NCBI GenBank assembly: GCA_023269645.1 | Contig: JAHFPR010000059.1 | Coordinates: forward strand, 1-9,928 | DNA from: Alphaproteobacteria bacterium | GTDB lineage: Bacteria; Pseudomonadota; Alphaproteobacteria; Rickettsiales; UBA8987 | Direction: 5' to 3' | Length of the DNA: 9,928 nucleotides | Part shown: one piece after another, positions 1-5,868 of the stretch | Numbering within the stretch: the stretch's first letter is position 1 | Layout: every line of letters begins with the position of its first letter | Position numbers and translations under genes: made by a program | The notes under the pieces: model-generated | Seen by the model: only the letters and a program-made list of their open reading frames with translations | The model's database searches: none | What the model was told of the DNA's origin: nothing

Positions 1-1
1 C

Positions 2-313
2 TCCGGCGACGCGATGTTCGAGGCGGCGGCGGAGGCGGGTGCAGGCAATGTGGAGTCGGATGAGATTTTCCATGAAATCACCTGCGCGGCGGATGATCTG
101 AACGAAGTGCGCGAGGTGCTCACCCGGAAATTCGGCGATCCGGAAACAGCTAAGCTGGACTGGAAACCCAAAACCGTCATCACCGTGAACAAGGAACGCG
201 CGGAAGAAATCATCGCGCTGATCGAGGCACTGGAAGATCACGACGACGTGCAGGCCGTTTCGGCGAATTTCGACGTAAGCGAGGAAACCGCGCAGCAGAT
301 GGCGGCGGGGTAA
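2..313 (+). CDS. yebC: YebC/PmpR family protein, C-terminal part (5' end outside window)
   Basis: This is the last 103 codons of a YebC/PmpR-family protein; the frame is open to the window edge, so the ATG at 14 is internal rather than a start. Visible family marks are the segment AAAEAGAGNVESDEIFHEI, the repeated fold around residues LNEVREVLTRKFGDPETAKL, the phrase WKPKTVITVN, and the C-terminal IEALEDHDDVQAVSANFD, which closely matches the usual LIDALEDLDDVQNVYANFD ending. Members of this family are cytoplasmic DNA-binding regulators or, in more recent work, factors that relieve ribosome stalling. Location just upstream of ruvC, ruvA and ruvB is a very common arrangement in proteobacteria and supports the call. 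The gene ends with TAA and is followed by a 178-bp gap that carries a large palindrome, so it may be transcriptionally separate from what follows. Confidence 0.93.
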   Translation, partial: SGDAMFEAAAEAGAGNVESDEIFHEITCAADDLNEVREVLTRKFGDPETAKLDWKPKTVITVNKERAEEIIALIEALEDHDDVQAVSANFDVSEETAQQMAAG

Positions 314-320
314 TGGTGGG

Positions 321-426
321 TGTCATTCCCTGAATTGCCGCAGGCAATTCTAGGGGAATCCATCTCGCCGCGTATTGTGCCTTACGATGGATCGCCCTAG
401 AATCGCTGTGCGATTCAGGCGATGAC
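321..426. repeat. Large nested palindromic repeat downstream of yebC
   Basis: The two outer arms (about 322-364 and 386-425) are inverted copies with a few mismatches: GTCATTCCCTGAATTG at the left end mirrors GTCATCGCCTGAATCG read from the other strand. The inner ends GAATCCATC and GATGGATCG also pair. Each arm contains its own perfect hairpin: GAATTGCC-GCA-GGCAATTC at 332-350 and GAATCGC-TGT-GCGATTC at 400-416. The whole can fold as a cruciform or two side stems on a long stem with a centre of about 21 nt. The GTCATTCC...GGAATCCAT frame resembles dispersed intergenic repeats of alphaproteobacteria, and a related element occurs at 6608-6684. It could end yebC transcription or stabilise mRNA, but no T-run follows, so a classical terminator is not shown. 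Confidence 0.8.
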
Positions 427-459
427 GGGCTTGTCCCGTAAAATACATAAGTACATCAC

Positions 460-464
460 GGAGG
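460..464 (+). promoter_or_regulatory. Strong Shine-Dalgarno GGAGG with no matching ATG
   Basis: GGAGG at 460-464 is the only strong ribosome-binding site before the first membrane protein gene. It lies 27 nt from the GTG at 492 and 30 nt from the ATG at 495, too far for either, but exactly 6 nt from an in-frame ATA at 471. No ATG, GTG or TTG lies at normal spacing in that frame. The site therefore points either to a non-standard AUA start or to a start whose true codon is altered in this sequence. Confidence 0.5.
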
Positions 465-491
465 AAACCCATACTCGCAAAATTCGTCACT

Positions 492-1421
492 GTGATGAAG
501 AACCTGCTGGCCGCGCTGCTCCTGGTGGTGCTGGTGACAGTAGCAGGGGTGATTTTCCTGGCCGTGATGCTGTTGCACCGCATCCTGATGCTGCTGGTGG
601 GAACCTCACGCGGGGCGGCGGGCGCGGGCACGTATTTCCTTCTCACCCTTCTTTCCAACATCCTGGCGCGGGTGATCGGCTTCGTGATTGTAAGCCTGCT
701 GGTCGGCGCGCTGATTTACCTTGCACTGGAATACAACCCGGAACTCCGCAACGACGTGAATAACGGTATTGCGCGGATAGAACAGAAAATCGAGAATTTC
801 AGCGGCATTCACCTGCCGAGCCTCGCCTTCCCCACGCTGGAGGAAATGTGGCAGATGATCACCCGCAAGGGTTCTTCGGATAACCCGAACCCGCTTTACC
901 TCAGCAACCTGCACATCCCGGATTCCTTAAAGAACCTGAGCACCGCCGAAATCGAGCAGCGCATCCGGCAGCTCCGGCAGATGCCGAAACTTCCGGACGA
1001 TGCCGCAAAGGAATTGCAGCAACTGGAGGAACTCCGTAACGCGAAATTTCCCGCCAACCTTCCCGGCATCCAGCTTCCGACCGGCATACAACTTCCGGAT
1101 GTCAAGGATGTCGGAAAACTTGCAAACCTGATCCCCCCGCAGTTGCTGCCGAAGGAATTGCAGCCGCTGATGAACGTGACGATGGATCCGGAAACGCTCA
1201 AACAGTTCAAGTCCCTGGCCGAGGGCGGCGGTTTCTCCACCCAGGGCGCGATGGCGGCACTGCCTATCCTCAAGAGCGCGCTCTATGGCGGGAATCCGGA
1301 ACTCAGCGGCGCGTCGTACAAGGCACTTTCGCAGATGAACTCGCCGGAAGCCAAAGCAGCAATCGCCCAGTATGAAAAACTCATGGAGCAGATGGTGCAT
1401 GACGCGAATCTTAGGCATTGA
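492..1421 (+). CDS. Unrecognised inner-membrane protein encoded upstream of ruvC
   Basis: I do not recognise this 309-residue protein. Two hydrophobic stretches are clear: residues about 5-36 (LLAALLLVVLVTVAGVIFLAVML) and 46-79 (TYFLLTLLSN...VIVSLLVGALIYLAL). After them comes a long hydrophilic tail of about 230 residues with the topology of a two-TM anchor plus a soluble domain. The tail has a Glu/Gln/Leu-rich, coiled-coil-prone section (150-185), a Pro-rich section with a doubled GIQLP motif (192-202), and a helical, Ala-rich end. The start is uncertain: GTG 492 and ATG 495 have no good ribosome-binding site, while GGAGG at 460-464 is ideally placed for an in-frame ATA at 471, which would add seven residues. 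The 3' end overlaps ruvC by 23 bp, so the two are probably translationally coupled. The reading frame is preferred over overlapping ones because it runs through the whole gap and has coherent membrane topology. Function unknown. Confidence 0.8.
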   Translation: MMKNLLAALLLVVLVTVAGVIFLAVMLLHRILMLLVGTSRGAAGAGTYFLLTLLSNILARVIGFVIVSLLVGALIYLALEYNPELRNDVNNGIARIEQKIENFSGIHLPSLAFPTLEEMWQMITRKGSSDNPNPLYLSNLHIPDSLKNLSTAEIEQRIRQLRQMPKLPDDAAKELQQLEELRNAKFPANLPGIQLPTGIQLPDVKDVGKLANLIPPQLLPKELQPLMNVTMDPETLKQFKSLAEGGGFSTQGAMAALPILKSALYGGNPELSGASYKALSQMNSPEAKAAIAQYEKLMEQMVHDANLRH

Positions 1422-1914
1422 TCCGGGTCTGCAGCGCACCGGCTGGGGGGTTATTGATTCTCGCGGCAACGCGCTCGCGTTCGTGGCTTGCGGAGTGGTG
1501 GCCACCAACCCCTCCCATGCAATGGCGGAGCGGCTGGTAACGCTCCATCGCGGCATCGGGGAAATCATCACCCGCCACCATCCCGACGAGGCGGCGGTGG
1601 AGGAAACCTTCCTCAACCGCAATCCGCTTTCCTCGCTGAAGCTGGGGCACGCGCGGGGGGCGTTGCTCACCACACTTTCCCTTGCGGGGCTTGCCATAAC
1701 GGAATATGCTGCGACGAAGGTGAAAAAATCCGTGGTAGGCGTTGGCCGGGCGGAGAAACAGCAGGTGGGGCATATGGTACGTATTCTGCTTCCCGGCTCG
1801 GCGGGTTTCGCGGATGCTGCCGATGCCGCCGATGCTCTGGCCGTTGCGATATGCCATGCGCACCATATGGGGATAAGAAAAGTGGCTGGAGTTCAGAGTT
1901 CGGAGTTCAGTTAG
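1399..1914 (+). CDS. ruvC: RuvC Holliday junction resolvase
   Basis: RuvC is a dimeric, Mg-dependent nuclease that cuts Holliday junctions symmetrically during recombinational repair, working with RuvAB in the cytoplasm. The four catalytic acids are visible: Asp8 in ILGIDPGLQRTGWG, Glu68 in AAVEETFLNRN, and Asp142/Asp145 in ADAADAADALAVAICHAH. The ATG at 1399 is chosen because the family starts right at this point (MTRILGIDPG); a GGAG lies 10 nt upstream, and the longer frame to 1372 would add residues with no family match. At 171 residues the length is normal. The last codons (GVQSSEFS) are unusual: they are encoded by the left arm of a heptamer-repeat hairpin, so the C-terminal tail appears to have been rewritten by the repeat. 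The gene overlaps the upstream membrane protein by 23 bp and is followed by ruvA after 47 bp. Confidence 0.97.
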   Translation: MTRILGIDPGLQRTGWGVIDSRGNALAFVACGVVATNPSHAMAERLVTLHRGIGEIITRHHPDEAAVEETFLNRNPLSSLKLGHARGALLTTLSLAGLAITEYAATKVKKSVVGVGRAEKQQVGHMVRILLPGSAGFADAADAADALAVAICHAHHMGIRKVAGVQSSEFS

Positions 1915-1954
1915 TGATGCTTACCGAACTCTGAACTCCGTACTCCGAACTCTG
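1888..1954. repeat. Heptamer-repeat hairpin spanning the ruvC stop and the ruvC-ruvA gap
   Basis: A perfect 16-bp inverted repeat, GGAGTTCAGAGTTCGG (1888-1903) and CCGAACTCTGAACTCC (1924-1939), encloses a 20-nt loop that contains the ruvC TAG stop. Both arms are built of 7-base units: AGTTCAG, AGTTCGG, AGTTCAG at 1890-1910 and, in inverse orientation, CCGAACT, CTGAACT, CCGTACT, CCGAACT at 1924-1951. The extra right-hand units allow a second pairing register (1894-1906 with 1941-1953). The structure ends only seven bases before the ruvA ATG and covers much of its leader, so it could modulate ruvA translation or protect the upstream mRNA. No T-run follows, so it is not a standard terminator. 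Confidence 0.85.
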
Positions 1955-1961
1955 GAAACCT

Positions 1962-2588
1962 ATGATCGGAAAACTGCGCGGCATAGTGGATGAAACGGCG
2001 GAGCACCATGTGGTGCTCGATGTCGGCGGCGTGGGCTATATCGCCTTTTGCTCCGGGCTGACGCTTTCCGCGCTCCCACCCGCCGGCAGCCCCGCCACCC
2101 TCCTCATCGAAACCCACGTGCGGGAGGATCACATCCATCTTTTTGGCTTCCGCGACGAAGCCGAGCGCGCATGGTTCCTGCTGCTGAACTCCATCACCGG
2201 CATCGGGCCAAAGCTGGCACTTTCCATTCTCTCCGTGCTCCCACCCGAAAAGCTGGCAACAGCGGTGGCCGCGCAGGATAAAGCCGTATTCCGTTCGGTA
2301 AGTGGCGTGGGGCCGCGCCTCGCCGAGCGCATCATCACCGAGCTTAAGGGCAAGGAACTCAGCCCCGGTCTGGCTGGCGGTGTCGCCGTTTTCGCGGAGG
2401 CGGTAGCCGGAAAATCCCCCGCCGTAGCCGGTGCGGAAAGCGCGATCCGCGATGCAGTTTCCGCCCTCACCAACCTGGGCTACAGCCGCTCGGAGGCCTA
2501 CCAGAAAGTCACCGCTCTCGCCGCGAAACACACAAAACCGAGCGTGGAAACCCTCATCAGGGAAAGCCTGCAGGAGCTTGCATCGTGA
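1962..2588 (+). CDS. ruvA: RuvA Holliday junction-binding protein
   Basis: RuvA tetramers hold the Holliday junction in open square form and load RuvB rings for branch migration. The 208-residue length is typical. The N-terminal OB-fold domain starts MIGKLRGIVDE and carries the acidic pin Glu55-Asp56 in THVREDHIHLFGF. Two helix-hairpin-helix motifs follow: SITGIGPKLALSIL (77-90) and SVSGVGPRLAERIITELKGK (112-131). After an Ala/Gly-rich flexible linker (132-160) comes the small C-terminal RuvB-contacting domain (AIRDAVSALTNLGYSRSEAYQKV). The ATG at 1962 is chosen because the family begins here. Its leader is mostly the right arm of the upstream hairpin, with only a weak GGAAA before the start. 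The stop overlaps the next gene's GTG by four bases. Confidence 0.98.
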   Translation: MIGKLRGIVDETAEHHVVLDVGGVGYIAFCSGLTLSALPPAGSPATLLIETHVREDHIHLFGFRDEAERAWFLLLNSITGIGPKLALSILSVLPPEKLATAVAAQDKAVFRSVSGVGPRLAERIITELKGKELSPGLAGGVAVFAEAVAGKSPAVAGAESAIRDAVSALTNLGYSRSEAYQKVTALAAKHTKPSVETLIRESLQELAS

Positions 2589-3859
2589 GCTACCGTGGCC
2601 ATCACCATCTGAAGCGCGTCAACCTTCCGACAGAGCGGCAGAAGCCGGATACCCCCTCGCTAATCCACTGGGTGAGCGTGATCGCGCTGTTCCCGTTCCG
2701 GTTCCTGATGCGGGAGGCACTGGCACTGCTGCTGCTGACCCTGCTCGCCTACCTCGCCTTCTATATGTATATGCAGGGCACGAAAGAGCGGCAGGAGCAG
2801 TACCACCAGATCATGGACGCGGCGGCGCAGGTTCCGATTGTGCTTGGCGGGCTGGCATATCAGGGCGGAATGCCACAGCTTGGCGAAATGCTGGGTTATA
2901 AACCCTCGGCCTCGAATGCGGAGCAGGCGCGGAAACTCCTGCAGATGCTTTCCGGAAAACCGGATGTCAGCAAAATCCGGGAGCTTGCAGGCAAGGAAAC
3001 AAAAGAAGGTGAATCGCCCGCCGCCACTCCGGAAAGTGCGGCTACGCCCGCAACAACGAAAAATACTCCGCCCGCAGTCATTCCTGAAAACACCCCTGCA
3101 TCTTCCGCGCCGGAAACGCCGGACGATACAGAGGAAGTTGAGGAAGCCTCTCCGCCGCCATTATCTCCGCCTCCCGCGCCCGCACAGCCGCCTGCGCCGA
3201 AGGAAATAAGGCCTGTGACGGCTGCACCCGCGCAACCCATATCACAACCCTCCCCCGCGCCACAGCCGAAAGCGGAAGTGCCCGCACTACAGCCTGCACC
3301 CGTCCCGGCGCGCGCCTTTCCTCCGGTAAAAATTCCGGCCATCACGCTTGCAGCTACGGCGATTCATGCCCCCGCCCCTGCACCCGCCATACCCGCGCCG
3401 AAGCCTGTTGCCACACCCGTCCCCCAACCCGCACCCGCCATACCCGCCTCGCAACTGCCCCCTGCGGCGGAACGCACCCCGAAATCGCTGGAGCCAATCC
3501 TGACTGCACTTTCCGCCGCAAAGAATTTCGACGCGATCAAATCCCGCCTCACCGTGGAATATGTGGGAGAGAGCGGCGCGGGTGCGATTCCCTTCCTGGT
3601 GAAACTGCTGGAGCATGATGCCACGGGCACATTGCGCGCCCCCGCGCTGGAAACGCTCCACCGCATTGATACTCCGGAAGCGTGGGTCGTGCTGCACAAT
3701 TATGAACCCGCCCCCACGTCCGCACCCGCGCCGGAAGCTGCCGCGCCTCCTCCCGCCGAAGCACCTGCCCAACCCTCCCCCCCGCCCCAGAGACCTGGTC
3801 GCACCGGAACGCCGGGAGGAGGATGCCGATGCCGCCATCCGCCCCTCGCGCATGGATGA
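2585..3859 (+). CDS. Unrecognised membrane-anchored, proline-rich protein between ruvA and ruvB
   Basis: This 424-residue product is not one I recognise. Residues 1-44 are basic and hydrophilic with a semi-hydrophobic patch (26-38); 45-63 (ALALLLLTLLAYLAFYMYM) is a clear membrane segment. Residues 64-140 look helical, about 145-300 form a long Pro/Ala-rich stalk, 300-372 are a compact helical, HEAT-like stretch (GAGAIPFLVKLLEHDATGTL), and a second Pro-rich tail follows. TM plus Pro-rich stalk plus small C-terminal domain is the plan of TonB and TolA, and the charge pattern suggests the stalk is periplasmic. That is architecture, not homology. GTG 2585 overlaps the ruvA stop in GTGA, so translation is coupled. 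After the run of seven C at 3777-3783 the sequence becomes QRPGRTGTPGGGCRCRHPP, unlike the rest, and this part overlaps RuvB coding. The real end may therefore differ, for instance through an indel or frameshift at the C-run. Within the stalk, a 17-bp unit is repeated with a 51-bp period. Confidence 0.75.
   Translation: MSYRGHHHLKRVNLPTERQKPDTPSLIHWVSVIALFPFRFLMREALALLLLTLLAYLAFYMYMQGTKERQEQYHQIMDAAAQVPIVLGGLAYQGGMPQLGEMLGYKPSASNAEQARKLLQMLSGKPDVSKIRELAGKETKEGESPAATPESAATPATTKNTPPAVIPENTPASSAPETPDDTEEVEEASPPPLSPPPAPAQPPAPKEIRPVTAAPAQPISQPSPAPQPKAEVPALQPAPVPARAFPPVKIPAITLAATAIHAPAPAPAIPAPKPVATPVPQPAPAIPASQLPPAAERTPKSLEPILTALSAAKNFDAIKSRLTVEYVGESGAGAIPFLVKLLEHDATGTLRAPALETLHRIDTPEAWVVLHNYEPAPTSAPAPEAAAPPPAEAPAQPSPPPQRPGRTGTPGGGCRCRHPPLAHG
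3380..3447 (+). repeat. 17-bp direct repeat inside the proline-rich stalk
   Basis: GCACCCGCCATACCCGC occurs identically at 3380-3396 and 3431-3447, a period of 51 bp or 17 codons, so it is in frame and encodes the same APAIPA phrase twice. It fits growth of the Pro-rich stalk by internal duplication; no separate function is implied. Confidence 0.7.
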
Positions 3860-4811
3860 TTTCATCGGCCAGAAACAAACCATAGAAAACCTCCGCGTAT
3901 TCGTGGATGCCGCCCGCAAGCGCGGCGAGCCGCTCGACCACGTGCTGCTGCACGGCCCGCCCGGCCTCGGCAAAACCACGCTGGCGCAGATCATCGCGGC
4001 GGAGATGGGCGTGGGCTTCCGCGTCACCTCCGGGCCGATGCTTTCCCGCGCGGGTGACCTCGCCGCCATCCTCTCCGCACTTCAGCCGAAGGACGTGCTG
4101 TTCATCGACGAAATCCACCGCCTCAACCCGATGGTGGAGGAGGTGCTCTACCCCGCGATGGAGGATTTCAAGCTCGACCTCATCATCGGCGAAGGCCCCT
4201 CCGCCCGCACCGTGCGCATTGACCTCCCGCATTTCACGCTGGTGGGGGCGACCACACGCATCGGGTTGCTGGCCAATCCCCTGCGCGACCGTTTCGGCAT
4301 TCCGCTGCGGCTGCAATTTTATGAAACGAAGGAGCTGGTGCTGGTGCTCACGCGCGGCGCGGGCATCCTGAATATTGCGATTGCGCCGGACGGGGCGACA
4401 GAAATCGCCCGGCGCGCGCGGGGAACGCCGCGTGTGGCACTGCGGCTGCTGCGGCGTGTGCGGGATTTCGCGCAGGCGGAAAACACCGATACCATCACCG
4501 CGAAGCTGGCCGATAAAGCCCTCCTCCGCCTCGAAGTGGACGCAAAGGGCATGGACAGTGCCGACCGCCGCTATCTGATGTATCTGGCGGAACATTACGG
4601 CGGCGGCCCGGTGGGCGTGGAGACCATCGCCGCAGGATTATCCGAACAGCGCGACACCATCGAGGAAACCATCGAGCCGTTCCTGCTGCAACAGGGATTC
4701 ATCCAGCGCACCCCGCGCGGGCGCGTCCTCTCCGCCACCGCCTGGAACCACCTCGGCCTGAAAGCACCCGCGCGGAAAGAAGAGGATTTGTTCGGGGAGG
4801 ATAACACTTAG
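3702..4811 (+). CDS. ruvB: RuvB Holliday junction branch-migration ATPase
   Basis: RuvB is the hexameric AAA+ motor that pulls DNA through the RuvA-bound junction. Seen in order: Walker A GPPGLGKT, the TSGPMLSRAGDLAAILSAL stretch, Walker B LFIDEIHRLNP, EEVLYPAMEDFKLD, IGEGPSARTVRIDLPHFTL, sensor VGATTR, the arginine finger in NPLRDRFGIP, and the C-terminal winged helix (YGGGPVGVETIAAGLSEQRDTIEETIEPFLLQQGFIQRTPRGR). The start is unclear. Family-like sequence begins near 3795 (LVAPERREEDADAAIRPSRMDDFIGQ), but the in-frame ATG at 3852 would drop the conserved R-P part and no ATG, GTG or TTG lies between 3702 and 3852. I give ATG 3702, which adds about 31 Pro/Arg-rich residues with no family match; CTG 3795 is another option. 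ATG 3852 overlaps the previous gene's TGA by eight bases, which would allow coupling. The function call is certain, the 5' end is not. Confidence 0.95.
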   Translation: MNPPPRPHPRRKLPRLLPPKHLPNPPPRPRDLVAPERREEDADAAIRPSRMDDFIGQKQTIENLRVFVDAARKRGEPLDHVLLHGPPGLGKTTLAQIIAAEMGVGFRVTSGPMLSRAGDLAAILSALQPKDVLFIDEIHRLNPMVEEVLYPAMEDFKLDLIIGEGPSARTVRIDLPHFTLVGATTRIGLLANPLRDRFGIPLRLQFYETKELVLVLTRGAGILNIAIAPDGATEIARRARGTPRVALRLLRRVRDFAQAENTDTITAKLADKALLRLEVDAKGMDSADRRYLMYLAEHYGGGPVGVETIAAGLSEQRDTIEETIEPFLLQQGFIQRTPRGRVLSATAWNHLGLKAPARKEEDLFGEDNT

Positions 4812-4834
4812 CTCCCCCTCGCGCCGGAGGCAGC

Positions 4835-4866
4835 GTATGCCAAATAATATGTATGCCAAATAATAT
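4835..4866. repeat. 16-bp perfect tandem duplication
   Basis: GTATGCCAAATAATAT stands twice in direct succession at 4835-4850 and 4851-4866, in the AT-rich gap after ruvB. The second copy forms the left arm of the adjoining hairpin. It looks like a recent duplication or slippage event, or a doubled protein-binding half-site. Confidence 0.85.
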
Positions 4867-4886
4867 TCTGTAAGAATATTATTTGG
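4856..4886. terminator. Perfect AT-rich hairpin between convergent ruvB and modA-like gene
   Basis: CCAAATAATATTC (4856-4868) and GAATATTATTTGG (4874-4886) are exact inverse complements separated by TGTAA. The position, between the 3' ends of two convergent genes, suggests transcription termination from both sides. The stem is AT-rich and no clear T-run follows on either strand, so it does not fit the textbook intrinsic terminator and might instead bind a protein. A smaller stem, TAGTTTA/TAAACTA, follows at 4905-4925. Confidence 0.5.
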
Positions 4887-4943
4887 AAACACTATAGATA
4901 TAAATAGTTTACAAGAAATAAACTAAGGATGCGCTACAGAAAC

Positions 4944-5798
4944 TCACCCGGCCTTGCCGAAGCCGTGGTTGGCGAGCACGGCCTGGGCTTCTTCAGATTT
5001 CAGAAAATCGAGGAAGCCCCGTGCGCGGCTCATGGATTCGCCCACGACGATGGAGGCTTCGTAGGTCATCGGCGGGATGTCTTCTCCCACGGGGAACTCC
5101 GCCAGCACCGAAATTTCCGGATTGTGGAAGGCATCCGAGGCGTATACCACTCCCGTGCGGTCACCCTTGGCGATAAGATACAGCGCGCTGCGATCACTTC
5201 CGGCGCGCACCAGCGCAGGGGTGAGTTTATTCCAGTAACCAAGTTTTGAAAGGGCGGCTTTTGTGGCCACCCCGGCGGATTCCATCTCCGGATCGGCGAT
5301 TACCAGCTCCGGCTCGGCATAGTGCCGGAGCAGGTCGGAGAGGGGGATGGGGCGGGGATACAGGCGCGCAAGGCGATGCCCGGCAGAAGCCACGAACACC
5401 AGTCGGTTGCTGGCGATAGCCACCTGGCTCCCCGCGTCCAGAAGCCCCTGCTGCTGGAGTTTCCGCATCAGCCCGCGCTGTTCCATCACCACCATATCTG
5501 CCGGGTCACCTGCCGCGATGCTTTCCGCAAGTTCATCCGGTGCGCCATAGATCACCGTGATGGCGCAATTGTTTTTTTCGGCATAGCGACGGGTGAGTTC
5601 GGTCATCGCTTCTGTCAGGCTGGCGGAGGCAAGCATGGTGAAAGAGGGGGCTGCCCGACCTCCCTTCAGGGACATTTCCTCATGCATACCGCCAGCCGCG
5701 CGGGCGGTAGCGACGCACCCCATCGCGGAAAAAGCCAGTAGTACCAGCGCACACAACCCCGTGCGAAAAGAATAACCCCGTGAAACCGTATAGCGCAT
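4944..5798 (-). CDS. modA: ModA-like periplasmic substrate-binding protein (molybdate/oxyanion type)
   Basis: This 284-residue protein resembles ModA, the periplasmic protein that hands molybdate or tungstate to a ModBC ABC importer. A signal peptide is clear: basic start, hydrophobic core LCALVLLAFSAMG (15-27), and an AxA-type cleavage region near TARAAG (31-36); the Cys at 28 lacks a good lipobox. The mature part has ModA-like phrases: TMLASASLTEAMTELTRRY, AESIAAGDPADMVV, the NRLVFVA strand, VIADPEMESAGVATKAALSKLGYW, GDRTGVVYASDA with the expected Tyr219, and a SEEAQAVLANHGF ending. One difference stands out: where ModA normally has a Ser-containing F-G-S-S type loop, this protein has YGAPDELAE, so one usual oxyanion ligand seems missing. 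No modB, modC or modE is in the window, so it is an orphan here. It is divergent from the XRE/S24 regulator. Substrate is inferred from family only. Confidence 0.88.
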   Translation of the reverse strand: MRYTVSRGYSFRTGLCALVLLAFSAMGCVATARAAGGMHEEMSLKGGRAAPSFTMLASASLTEAMTELTRRYAEKNNCAITVIYGAPDELAESIAAGDPADMVVMEQRGLMRKLQQQGLLDAGSQVAIASNRLVFVASAGHRLARLYPRPIPLSDLLRHYAEPELVIADPEMESAGVATKAALSKLGYWNKLTPALVRAGSDRSALYLIAKGDRTGVVYASDAFHNPEISVLAEFPVGEDIPPMTYEASIVVGESMSRARGFLDFLKSEEAQAVLANHGFGKAG

Positions 5799-5821
5799 TG
5801 CCGGAGCTTATAGCTGTTTTA

Positions 5822-5837
5822 TATTTGTGTACAAATA
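5822..5837. promoter_or_regulatory. Palindrome upstream of the modA-like gene, possible operator
   Basis: TATTTGTGTACAAATA has perfect 7-bp arms around a GT centre, 24 bp upstream of the modA-like start. On the minus strand it contributes a TTGTAC that lies 16 nt before TATAAG, a possible -35/-10 pair, which would put the operator over the -35 box. The -10-like box ends only eight bases before the ATG, so the transcript would be nearly leaderless, or this promoter reading is wrong. Confidence 0.45.
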
Positions 5838-5847
5838 AAAAGCGAAG

Positions 5848-5868
5848 GAAATAATGTTCCATTATTTC
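5848..5868. promoter_or_regulatory. Palindrome upstream of the XRE/S24 regulator, probable operator
   Basis: Perfect 9-bp arms GAAATAATG (5848-5856) and CATTATTTC (5860-5868) flank a TTC centre, giving a 21-bp dyad typical in size for a CI/XRE dimer site. It lies 12 bp before a TATACT (5881-5886) that could be the -10 box of the regulator, so binding here would cover the -35 region. Autoregulation is a reasonable inference; binding is not shown. Confidence 0.55.

Noticed and set aside
927..1697. 256-codon open frame on the - strand opposite the first membrane protein and ruvC
   Set aside because: It runs across two + strand genes and has no coherent features. The + strand reading has membrane segments and the RuvC catalytic motifs.
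1888..1954. CRISPR-like array or intrinsic terminator at the heptamer repeats
   Set aside because: Units are 7 bases with no spacers, so this is not CRISPR; no T-run follows the stem and ruvA starts directly after it, so a terminator there would be counterproductive.
3549..4595. 348-codon open frame on the - strand opposite ruvB
   Set aside because: It overlaps conserved RuvB motifs and has shadow-like composition without domains; long antisense frames are common at this GC content.
2585..4811. A genuine single fusion of the Pro-rich membrane protein with RuvB
   Set aside because: It needs a frame change at the C7 run, and the predicted topology would put RuvB in the periplasm, away from DNA. 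Kept only as one option within the finding on the ruvB start.
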